A stretch of 64,000 nucleotides of DNA from Vibrio algivorus (GTDB lineage Bacteria > Pseudomonadota > Gammaproteobacteria > Enterobacterales > Vibrionaceae): the NCBI RefSeq assembly GCF_002218005.2, contig NZ_AP018678.1, positions 2,294,001-2,358,000 on the forward strand, read 5' to 3'. Made by a program: the position numbers and the translations under genes. Below the pieces are notes generated by a model, which was not told where the DNA came from, did not search any database, and saw only the letters and a program-made list of their open reading frames with translations. Positions 1-7,378 of the stretch are shown in pieces. Position 1 is the first letter of the stretch. Every line of letters starts with the position of its first letter.

Positions 1-1074
1 AAATGAAAACTTAAGGAGGTTCTCAACAAGTATCCATTTGCTGACTAAAGCTCGCATAAAGATAAATACACCGGCCCAAATATGGACAACTAATACTGAT
101 GAAGAGTCTGCATAATTACTACCGAAGGCAATATTGACAATAGAGTTGGAGAACAAAGTAATTACCAATGCCAAGATAAAAGCCAAACCAAAAAGAAGAT
201 CACACAATTTCTGTAATGAATTTTGATAAGATATTTTGCTTAGATTCTTGTTATTAAGTAGAGATGGGAAATAAGATGTAACGATTGCCACTGGAACAAA
301 ATACCAAACTTCGGATAAACGTGCGGCAACGGAATAAATACCCACAGCTGAATCATTAACCAAATATCCAAGCATTATCTGATCAATTTTCAAATAAACT
401 ACAGCAGCAATACCAGATAACAATAACATCCATGATTGTTTAATCAATCTTGTAGACTCTGTCTTACAAAATTTTAACGATTCCCTACTTTTTCTCTTTA
501 CTAAATAAATAAAATACATGGATAAAGATAATGTCGCTAACTCTAGCGCAAAGACGATAATAAAAAAGTCAAGATTGTTATCTAAATAAATGCCGACTAA
601 TTTAATTGCGGAGAAAGTTAACCGAATAACCGTGCGAATTTTGGCAGCTAATTGGTTCAACATTTCTGCATTAACCCAAAACTCAAACACACCAAAAGAG
701 GTAAAGAAATTAGCAAACAATAGTAAGAGAAATTCAGTTTGAAAATTTGGATCAATGAATACACTAGAAGCAAGATACATTGTACCAATAAGAATTAATG
801 AAATTGTCAATCGTATACTCAGTGAACTGCCGAGAATAGTAACTGTATCTTGTTTTCGATTAAGTAATTCACGAGTTATAATACTGTTGAGACCAAATGC
901 AGTAAAAGGACCTAGTAATGTCACTATCGAGATGAGATAGTTATACTGACCAAAGGCACTAGGTAACAAATGCCTTGCTAATAGTGCAGTTACAAGAAAA
1001 GATGCCCCCAACACGAACACTTTCTCAAACAATAACCATATGACGCTTTTTTTTGCAGACAATTTCAATTCCAA
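1..1074 (-). CDS. wzx: Wzx-type polysaccharide flippase (partial, C-terminus off the left edge)
   Basis: An uninterrupted minus-strand frame runs from about 1074 to the window edge (358 codons). It encodes a very hydrophobic protein with repeated membrane segments. The N-terminal pattern (LLFEKVFVLGASFLVTALLARHLLP, shortened: VFVLGASFLV then LLARHLLPSAFGQYNYL) is typical of the polysaccharide_synt/MATE-like flippases that move lipid-linked O-units across the inner membrane. A YLKIDQIMLGYL motif around residue 225 is also characteristic. No ATG is found; the first plausible start is TTG at 1074 with no clear ribosome binding site, so the start is uncertain. It lies downstream of wecA and wzz in the same direction, as expected for an O-antigen or capsule cluster. 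Family assignment is fairly sure; the exact glycan is unknown. Confidence 0.75.
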   Translation of the reverse strand, partial: MELKLSAKKSVIWLLFEKVFVLGASFLVTALLARHLLPSAFGQYNYLISIVTLLGPFTAFGLNSIITRELLNRKQDTVTILGSSLSIRLTISLILIGTMYLASSVFIDPNFQTEFLLLLFANFFTSFGVFEFWVNAEMLNQLAAKIRTVIRLTFSAIKLVGIYLDNNLDFFIIVFALELATLSLSMYFIYLVKRKSRESLKFCKTESTRLIKQSWMLLLSGIAAVVYLKIDQIMLGYLVNDSAVGIYSVAARLSEVWYFVPVAIVTSYFPSLLNNKNLSKISYQNSLQKLCDLLFGLAFILALVITLFSNSIVNIAFGSNYADSSSVLVVHIWAGVFIFMRALVSKWILVENLLKFSF

Positions 1075-1272
1075 ATTAATTATAATAAAAAGATAAATGA
1101 AAATTAACTATAGCTAAAGGAGTTTCCTTTAAGCTTTAACTCCAACATCTAAAATAGAAAACTGAAATATTAATACCTTTTCAGAAGATAACTCCCTTAA
1201 AAATAAAACTACTTAATGACAGTCTGAAAATAGCATATTTTAGATATAGACACCTCATACCTAATATTTTCA

Positions 1273-2334
1273 TCATTTAGAGTTACTCTTAAAGCCACGA
1301 AATTTCGTTGTTATTTTCCAAACATTAGAAAGCAATAAAGTATATATAACAAAACATATGATAAATAAGTAAAACATGACATACTCAGGAATACCAATAA
1401 TTTCACCATAAATCCCAAAAGCTGCAAATAAAATAGCAATCAAACAAATAATACAAAGAGTATAATGTGAATTTAAGCCTAACCTCTGGAATATATGATG
1501 TAGATGTTCTCGATCAGGTTTAAACGGTGAACTTCCTCTGCGAATGCGTCGAATCATAATAGCTGCCATATCGATTAGTGGCACAGCTATTAACCATAAA
1601 GCCGTAACGGGCCTAAGTGGAGGCTTTGTTCCATTTTGACTGGCAACTAACAAAAACCAAATTACAGTAAAACCAATCACCATACTGCCCGCATCTCCCA
1701 TAAATATTTTGCGTTTTCGGCCAAAAACACCTAAATTAAGCAATATGTAAGGCAGGATAATGACAACCAACACCAAACAAAGATAAGAAAGTTTATTCTG
1801 TCCATCGTGCAACAACATAAAACCAAGCCCACCAAAAGTGACTATTGACAAGCCACCTAAAAGGCCATCTATTCCGTCCACCATATTGAAAGCATTAATA
1901 GCTCCAATAACAGCAAGCACCGTAATCACATGCCCCAAGATACCTAAATCAACGTTACCAAAACCAAAAACATTACCTATAGTATGTAAATGTAGATTAG
2001 CAACTTGCATCACCACTACAGATAGTAGTGCTTGTACAGCAAAACGTAACTTAAAACTAATATCATACTTATCATCTAAGACGCCAACAAAGACTAAAAT
2101 AAGAACTGACAGAGCATAGAGCTCGACTTGATAAAGAAGCGTAGCGTTATTAAATAAAAAATATAAAAAAGTAACCGTTATCGATATACCTCCTACCAAA
2201 GGAATTGCTCCATCGTGTAGCTTGCGTGCGTTAGGTTTATCGACCAAGTCGATTTTTTTTGCCCATTTTCTTAAAATAAAAAGAATTGATAATGAGATAA
2301 AAAAAGTAAAAATCAACTCAATGATATATGACAT
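1273..2334 (-). CDS. wecA: Undecaprenyl-phosphate N-acetylhexosamine-1-phosphate transferase
   Basis: Integral membrane enzyme of 353 aa that starts lipid-linked O-antigen or enterobacterial-type glycan synthesis by moving a sugar-1-phosphate from a UDP-sugar to undecaprenyl phosphate. Family hallmarks are visible: VDKPNARKLHDGAIPLVGG near residue 30, the metal-binding NAFNMVDGIDGLLGG near 150, FMGDAGSM near 215, and the cytoplasmic DREHLHHIFQRLG loop near 275. About ten or eleven hydrophobic segments surround these. Length is normal for WecA/WbpL proteins. It lies between wzz and the flippase, all leftward, so it is probably in the RfaH-controlled polysaccharide operon. WecA (GlcNAc) and WbpL-like (FucNAc or QuiNAc) specificity cannot be separated by eye. 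Confidence 0.88.
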   Translation of the reverse strand: MSYIIELIFTFFISLSILFILRKWAKKIDLVDKPNARKLHDGAIPLVGGISITVTFLYFLFNNATLLYQVELYALSVLILVFVGVLDDKYDISFKLRFAVQALLSVVVMQVANLHLHTIGNVFGFGNVDLGILGHVITVLAVIGAINAFNMVDGIDGLLGGLSIVTFGGLGFMLLHDGQNKLSYLCLVLVVIILPYILLNLGVFGRKRKIFMGDAGSMVIGFTVIWFLLVASQNGTKPPLRPVTALWLIAVPLIDMAAIMIRRIRRGSSPFKPDREHLHHIFQRLGLNSHYTLCIICLIAILFAAFGIYGEIIGIPEYVMFYLFIICFVIYTLLLSNVWKITTKFRGFKSNSK

Positions 2335-2696
2335 GAAAAACCTTAGTAATAGAACTCATTGAAAAATCTAGTGATGTAAAATGACAATTATTATATTAAA
2401 TACAAATTTCAACAATTAAAAAACCGGTTACCCATATGAATACTACAGGACAACAGACTTAGAACCTCATCCCATTAATTTACACACTCATATAATACAT
2501 TTAAACATTTAAATATTGAATAATTTAAAAACACAAACATAATCATCGCTCTTGCTGAAACAACTCCAAACACCTAATTCATACAATAGCAAATAACAAT
2601 TCCCTCTAATCATTTACTTTTAAATCTTACATTAGACACTTAATATATTGGTTCAACCAACAATTAAACCCCTTTAAAAGACTTCTCTCTTATCAA
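2335..2696. other. AT-rich non-coding gap between wzz and wecA
   Basis: About 360 bp of very AT-rich sequence with no open frame of note, no heptamer repeats and no clear hairpin. It separates two co-oriented polysaccharide genes and may be a remnant of a lost or degraded gene, but nothing recognisable remains. Confidence 0.5.
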
Positions 2697-3881
2697 TTAA
2701 AACTTTTCTTTATTAAATAAAAATCGTACCAATACTAACCCACAACCAATCATACCACCAAGCAATAAGCTCAGTAACGCAATTAAAGCTCTCTTCGGCT
2801 TATCCCTAGAAATTTCTCTTTCAGGTTGATCTAGATAACGGTAAGCTAAAAACTTCACATTATTATCAATTCCAAGTTGCTCAATTTGTTGCAACTTGGA
2901 GTTTAACTGCTCTAATCGTGGCTCAATAACACTAAGATTTTTTACCTTAGTAAGCGCATCGAGTTTAGCTTTAATGGCATCAGAGCCTAAGTTGATGGCA
3001 AAAATTTCTTTTTCACCAAAATTTTGTAGTGGTTTAGCTACGCCAGCTGCTTGTGCAATACTTAATGCATATTCACTACGCTCTTTTTCTACCAACAAAC
3101 GTTGTTCTGCTTGCTTACTTAACATGACTAATTGCTGCTTTAACTCATATTTTTTAGATTTAATCATCGCAGCTAAGTTATTTAATGTTTTGTTGTGAAC
3201 TTTTGCATCTACAAATGAAATATAGTTATTAAGCATGTTAAAGCTATCCTGTGATGTTTCTGCACTCACAGTAATAATATAAGCGCCATCGATTCGCTTA
3301 GAGTCTTCAGGTTTGATAGTAAGCATCTGATACCAATTACTGTAAAGCCTACGTAAAGCATCTTCATTTTCAGGGTTTTCTAATAATGCTTTATTTTTTT
3401 GGAATACTACTGAATTTTCTAAAAAAGCTTTCTTGTTACTTGAAGAGTTAAATTCATCAATGAATAAGTCATAAAGTTTTTCTTCATCTGCCAGTTTATC
3501 TAACGCTTTACTGATTAAGATCGTACCGTCTTCTTGGTACACATCAAAAATCGGTTGGAATTGCATAACCTGATTTTGATATTCACTGTAATCACTAAGT
3601 TGTGGTTTTGATATTTTAGCGGTTGATGACCACTGCTCTTTTGCTGTTAATGCATAAGCGATCGCTAGTACAGTACAAATAATCGTGCAAGCAATAATAA
3701 TCCACTTTCCTTGCCATAACGCAGCAAACAATTGGCGTAAATCGATCTCATCATCTTGCGGTTGTTGATAGTAATAATGCGGCGGCAATTGCGGTTGCTG
3801 CGCAGATTGATGCTGCGGCAATTGCGGTTGCTGCGCAGATTGATGCTGCGACGGTGAAGAAGGTGACTGTGGCTGGCTCAC
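2697..3881 (-). CDS. wzz: Wzz-type O-antigen chain length determinant
   Basis: Polysaccharide co-polymerase of 394 aa that sets O-antigen modal length in the inner membrane. A DEIDLRQLFAALWQGKW motif before the first membrane segment (about 60-80) and a second membrane segment near the C-terminus (about 364-388) with a conserved DKPKRALIALLSLLLGG junction give the two-TM Wzz topology; the periplasmic middle is helical and charged. The first 42 residues are unusual: a Gln/Pro/Ser-rich cytoplasmic tail in which an 11-residue unit QPQLPQHQSAQ is duplicated, matching a 33-bp tandem repeat in the DNA. It is the first gene after the ops element. Confidence is high for the family; the role of the tail is unknown. 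Confidence 0.9.
   Translation of the reverse strand: MSQPQSPSSPSQHQSAQQPQLPQHQSAQQPQLPPHYYYQQPQDDEIDLRQLFAALWQGKWIIIACTIICTVLAIAYALTAKEQWSSTAKISKPQLSDYSEYQNQVMQFQPIFDVYQEDGTILISKALDKLADEEKLYDLFIDEFNSSSNKKAFLENSVVFQKNKALLENPENEDALRRLYSNWYQMLTIKPEDSKRIDGAYIITVSAETSQDSFNMLNNYISFVDAKVHNKTLNNLAAMIKSKKYELKQQLVMLSKQAEQRLLVEKERSEYALSIAQAAGVAKPLQNFGEKEIFAINLGSDAIKAKLDALTKVKNLSVIEPRLEQLNSKLQQIEQLGIDNNVKFLAYRYLDQPEREISRDKPKRALIALLSLLLGGMIGCGLVLVRFLFNKEKF
3784..3849. repeat. Two perfect 33-bp tandem copies in the wzz 5' end
   Basis: Bases 3784-3816 and 3817-3849 are identical. The duplication is in frame and doubles a Gln/Pro-rich 11-residue unit in the cytoplasmic tail of Wzz. Copy number could change by slippage without breaking the frame. 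Confidence 0.9.
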
Positions 3882-3901
3882 ATGAACTCCTGAAAATTGA
3901 T

Positions 3902-3912
3902 ACGCTACCGCC
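3902..3912 (-). promoter_or_regulatory. ops element (JUMPstart core) for RfaH recruitment
   Basis: On the minus strand the sequence reads GGCGGTAGCGT, the core of the ops element, 21 bp upstream of the wzz start and within a GC-richer JUMPstart-like stretch. In enterics and vibrios ops pauses RNA polymerase and loads the antiterminator RfaH, allowing transcription of long polysaccharide operons. Its position upstream of wzz-wecA-wzx fits exactly. Confidence 0.85.
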
Positions 3913-3978
3913 CAGAGGTTAGACGCATCCCCAAGGCGTTATTCCAAAAAGAAAGTAAAAAATGTGCGCGGATTCTAC

Positions 3979-4008
3979 CACTAAGCTCACACTTTCGCGA
4001 GCTTAGTG
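3979..4008 (-). promoter_or_regulatory. Perfect 10-bp stem-loop in the wzz leader
   Basis: CACTAAGCTC (3979-3988) pairs perfectly with GAGCTTAGTG (3999-4008) around a 10-base loop. It lies about 70 bp upstream of the ops core on the leftward transcript and has no U-tract on that side, so it may be a leader structure or an attenuator-like hairpin rather than a terminator. Function is inferred only. Confidence 0.5.
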
Positions 4009-4158
4009 AGGACAAATCTTAGTCAATACCGCGTTCTTAGTTGTGATACATACATAACATTTATAAATAAAAACAGTTAACTACATCGAAAGCATGGTTG
4101 GTTGCGCGAACTTTACACATTGTACACGTTATTCTGTATTCTCATTTTCCATTAATGA

Positions 4159-5676
4159 GTGATTATCAGCATGACTTCAAAATTATTCCAACTTCATGAT
4201 CAGCATGACTATTATCTTATCCACCATGGCGCAAAAGATACGGTAACCGGCTCTTGCCATGAATTGCGAATAGGAGGCCTAAGTCTGCTCGTCGATTGCG
4301 GCTTATTCCAAGGTAAAGATAGTCAACCACTTCCGATTGAGTTTCCAATCGACCATATTGACGCTTTACTTATTATTCATGCGCACATTGATCATATTGG
4401 TCGCCTACCTTGGTTACTGGCAGCCGGATTTAATAAACCGATTTATTGCACCCAAGCAACTGCCGAACTCATTCCTCTAATGTTAGATGATGGATTGAAA
4501 TTGCAGCTAGGTTTAAATCAAAAACAGCGTGAAAAAGTACTTAATCATATCAAAAAGTTGATTGTGCCTTTGGAATACGGAAAAAGACAAAGTATCGAGT
4601 TGCGTGATCGCTTCGCTCCGTGTTGCGAGGAAAAGCAAAAAGACAAAAACAAAAAAGCAGGTGCAAAAGCCTAAAAGGCTTTATTTTCTACTCGAGACAC
4701 GTTACTCGAAACACGCAACAGTCTTTCTATCCGTTTCCAACCTGCTGGGCATATTCTTGGTTCGGCTTATATTGAAATCACGCTACCAAATGATGAAGTG
4801 ATCGTGTTCTCTGGTGACTTAGGCCCGCGTAATACGCCTCTGCTGCCCGATCCTATTTCGCCGAAACGTGCTGATTATTTAGTAATTGAAACTACCTATG
4901 GCAATAAGCAACACGATGATATTGCGACTCGCTCTCGGCGCTTAGAAACGATTGTAGAAAAAGCATTAAGAGATGGTGGCGTTATTCTTATTCCGGCGTT
5001 TAGTGTGGGCCGAACTCAGGAGTTGTTGTTTAATATTGAGCGACTTATCGAACATAGCATTGAAACGGAATCAACCGACGACGATTATTGGCAGCAACTA
5101 CCGATTATTCTGGATTCACCATTGGCTATCGAAGTCACCGACCAATATATGAAATTTCAAGAACTTTGGGACAAGGAAGCGCAACAAGGTTTGGCTATTG
5201 GTAGAAAGCGCCATCCCTTAGCTTTTGAACAGTTTGTAACCGTTGATTCTCATAAAGATCATATGAGATTAGTAAACCGCCTTGCTTCAACTAATGAACC
5301 CGCGATTGTAGTAGCTGCCAGTGGTATGTGTAATGGTGGTCGGATTATGAATTATTTAGAAGCACTACTTCCCGATAAACGCACTGATGTCATTCTAGCG
5401 GGCTATCAAGCTCAAGGTACACTAGGTCGAGAGCTGCAAGATGGACACAGTTATGTTGAAATTGATGGCGATCAAGTAGAAGTAAAGGCTCACATTCATT
5501 CTATGTCGGGTTATTCAGCCCATGCGGATCGGGAAGATTTGCTGGCGTTCATTGATGGGATCGACTCGGACATTAAGCAGATTCATTTGATTCATTTGAT
5601 TCATGGGGAGCCGCAGGTTAAGGCTGAGTTTGCTGAAATTATAGCACACCAAAGTGAGGCAACGGTTGTGATTTAG
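4159..5676 (+). pseudogene. beta-CASP metallo-beta-lactamase fold RNase-type protein, interrupted by a repeat element carrying one in-frame TAA
   Basis: Both halves belong to the MBL-fold exonuclease family involved in RNA processing (CPSF/YSH1-like). The first half has HAHIDH at residues 74-79 (zinc site). The second half has FSGDLGP, the beta-CASP segments LDSPLAIEVTDQY and SGMCNGGRIMNYL, and SGYSAHADREDLL. The reading frame is the same on both sides, but residues about 147-187 come from a 121-bp element (4599-4719) that is foreign to the family and contains TAA at 4672-4674. After removal of the element the protein would be about 465 aa, the normal size. The family-type RFQPAGHILGSAYIEI resumes just after the insert. 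Restart at GTG 4798 would give only the C-terminal part. Probably inactive, unless there is readthrough; start GTG 4159 or ATG 4171. Confidence 0.85.
4599..4719. mobile_element. MITE-like heptamer element inserted in a coding sequence
   Basis: The ends are an 8-bp inverted repeat, GTTGCGTG (4599-4606) and CACGCAAC (4712-4719). The left arm continues with GCTTCGCTCC and GTGTTGCGAGG; the right arm, read in reverse, gives GTTGCGT GTTTCGA GTAACGT GTCTCGA, which are heptamer units. The centre has a perfect stem AAAGCCT/AGGCTTT. The same arrangement recurs in many intergenic gaps of the window, which shows that this is one copy of a dispersed family. No transposase gene is present, and the target duplication is not clear. 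Confidence 0.8.
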
Positions 5677-5796
5677 TGTTGCGTGTTGCGTGTTGCGTGT
5701 TGCGTGTTGCGTGTTGCGTGTTGCGTGTTGCGTGTTGCGTGTTGCGTGTTGCGTGTTGCGTGTTGCGTGTTGCGTGTTGCGTGTTGCGTGTTGCGT
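5676..5796. repeat. Perfect tandem array of a 7-bp unit (GTGTTGC), about 17 copies
   Basis: The 121-bp array begins on the last base of the stop codon of the upstream gene and has no variant unit. It is the left arm of a larger element whose right arm (6253-6281) holds degenerate units of the same heptamer in the opposite orientation. Its frame is open on the plus strand only because a 7-bp period avoids stops; it is not a gene. Confidence 0.97.
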
Positions 5797-5847
5797 TAAG
5801 GATTATGTTTTCTCAATTTATTATGTCAATAAAAGTGCCTCCTAATT

Positions 5848-6207
5848 ATGAAATATGAAGATCTGAAAGTCTGGAAACTTAGTATCAATCTTAGTTGTCA
5901 TATTTATCAACTAATGAAAACTAATAAGGATTTTGGTTTTAAAGATCAAATATGTAGAAGTGCCGTATCTATACCTAGCAATATCGCAGAGGGATGTGAA
6001 CGAATACATATAAAGGAAACCATCAATTTCCTATCTATTGCAAAGGGCTCTGTTGGTGAATTAAAAACTCAGATCATTATCGGCCAGAAAATCAGATACC
6101 TTCCCCATGAAAACGCTGAGTCCCTCAAGCGAGAGTGTGATCATATAGGACGAATGCTAGGTTCTTTAATTAAAAGTTTACGAGCTACAAAACTAAATAG
6201 TGTTTAG
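5848..6207 (+). CDS. Four-helix-bundle protein of the S23 / 23S rRNA intervening-sequence protein family
   Basis: A 119-aa protein with family hallmarks: MKYEDLKVWKLSINL at the N-terminus, GFKDQICRSAVSIPSNIAEG in the middle (residues about 31-50), FLSIAKGSVGELKTQI, and a C-terminal helix GRMLGSLIKSL. These proteins form a four-helix bundle and assemble as pentamers in the related Avd proteins; nucleic-acid binding is suspected, but the role is unknown. Full length compared with the second, interrupted copy at 26987-27337. It lies between a heptamer array (5676-5796) and an inverted heptamer arm (6253-6281), so it is probably cargo or factor of a mobile repeat. No strong ribosome binding site is seen before ATG 5848. 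Confidence 0.85.
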   Translation: MKYEDLKVWKLSINLSCHIYQLMKTNKDFGFKDQICRSAVSIPSNIAEGCERIHIKETINFLSIAKGSVGELKTQIIIGQKIRYLPHENAESLKRECDHIGRMLGSLIKSLRATKLNSV

Positions 6208-6252
6208 ATATAATTCGAATCTATAACAGATCGGTATCGGCATTTTCTTTTT

Positions 6253-6281
6253 CTCGTAACACGACACACGCTACTCGCAAC
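6253..6281. repeat. Inverted heptamer arm downstream of the S23 gene
   Basis: Read on the minus strand: GTTGCGA GTAGCGT GTGTCGT GTTACGA followed by GAAAAAG. It matches the unit of the tandem array at 5676-5796 in the opposite orientation, so the two enclose the S23 gene. Confidence 0.8.
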
Positions 6282-6365
6282 TGTTCTTATCTTTACCATT
6301 TCCTCTCCTAATCAATCTTCTGTTATACTCCACGAGTCTTTGTTTCAAACCTTTAGGAAGTGAAT

Positions 6366-7310
6366 ATGATTATCGTTACTGGCGGTGCTGGCATGATTGG
6401 CAGCAACATTGTTAAAGCATTAAATCAAGCTGGTTATAACGACATTCTTGTGGTCGACAACCTTAAAAACGGTAAGAAATTCGTAAATTTAGTCGACCTT
6501 GATATCACTGACTATATGGATCGAGATGACTTCCTGACTCAAATTATGGCTGGTGATGATTTTGGCCCAATTGACGCTGTTTTCCACGAAGGCGCTTGTT
6601 CTGCCACTACTGAGTGGGATGGCAAATACATGATGCTCAACAATTACGAATATTCAAAAGAATTGCTTCACTACTGCGTTGAGCGTCAAATTCCATTCCT
6701 TTATGCCTCTTCTGCTGCAACTTATGGCTCACAAGACAAAGAATTTATTGAAGAACGTGAATACGAAGGTGCGCTAAACGTTTACGGCTATTCTAAACAA
6801 CAATTTGATAACTACGTGCGTCGCCTATGGGCTGATGCTGAAGCTCATGGTGAAAAGCTCTCACAAATTACTGGCTTCCGTTATTTCAATGTTTACGGCC
6901 CTCGCGAACAACACAAAGGTAGCATGGCTTCTGTGGCTTTCCATTTAAATAATCAATTACTTGCTGGCGAAAATGCCAAACTCTTTGAAGGTAGCGATGA
7001 GTTCAGACGTGACTTCATCTACGTGGGTGATGCTTGTAAAGTGAACCTTTGGTTTATGGAAAACGGTGTGTCTGGCATTTTCAACTGTGGTACTGGCAAA
7101 GCCGAACCTTTCCGTGCTGTTGCAGAAGCCGTCGTAAAACATCACGGTAAAGGTACTATCGAGTCGATTCCTTTTCCTGAGCACTTAAAAGGTGCTTATC
7201 AAGAATACACACAAGCCAATTTAGATAACTTACGCGCAGCAGGTTGTGATGTTGAGTTTAAAACGGTGGCGGAAGGTGTCGCTGAGTACTTGGCAGAAAT
7301 CAATAAGTAA
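6366..7310 (+). CDS. hldD: ADP-L-glycero-D-manno-heptose 6-epimerase
   Basis: Cytoplasmic short-chain dehydrogenase/reductase-type epimerase of 314 aa that finishes synthesis of ADP-L,D-heptose, the donor for the LPS inner core. It has the NADP-binding GGAGMIGSN at residues 6-14, the catalytic YxxxK (YGYSKQQ, about 138) and SSAATYG before it. The ATG at 6366 is chosen over GTG 6360 because it matches the family N-terminus (MIIVTGGAG) and sits 6 bp after AGGAAG. It opens the LPS core region; the waa heptosyltransferases further on use its product. Confidence 0.96.
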   Translation: MIIVTGGAGMIGSNIVKALNQAGYNDILVVDNLKNGKKFVNLVDLDITDYMDRDDFLTQIMAGDDFGPIDAVFHEGACSATTEWDGKYMMLNNYEYSKELLHYCVERQIPFLYASSAATYGSQDKEFIEEREYEGALNVYGYSKQQFDNYVRRLWADAEAHGEKLSQITGFRYFNVYGPREQHKGSMASVAFHLNNQLLAGENAKLFEGSDEFRRDFIYVGDACKVNLWFMENGVSGIFNCGTGKAEPFRAVAEAVVKHHGKGTIESIPFPEHLKGAYQEYTQANLDNLRAAGCDVEFKTVAEGVAEYLAEINK

Positions 7311-7334
7311 CTAAAAGAATAAAAAATATTAACC

Positions 7335-7360
7335 ACGAGTAATGCATTATGATTACTCGT
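7335..7360 (+). terminator. Stem-loop between hldD and waaL
   Basis: ACGAGTAAT (7335-7343) pairs with ATTACTCGT (7352-7360) around an 8-base loop. A weak T-run follows. It could attenuate or end hldD transcription 19 bp before waaL. Confidence 0.5.
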
Positions 7361-7378
7361 TAATTTCTGTAGAGTTGT

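Noticed and set aside
5676..5858. Open frame of RVACCVL repeats across the GTGTTGC array
   Set aside because: A 7-bp unit read in triplets gives an open heptapeptide repeat in every frame; there is no ribosome binding site and no family. Treated as repeat, not gene.
5676..6281. CRISPR array or diversity-generating retroelement
   Set aside because: The 7-bp units have no spacers and no cas genes are nearby. S23 proteins resemble Avd, but there is no reverse transcriptase or template/variable repeat pair in the window.
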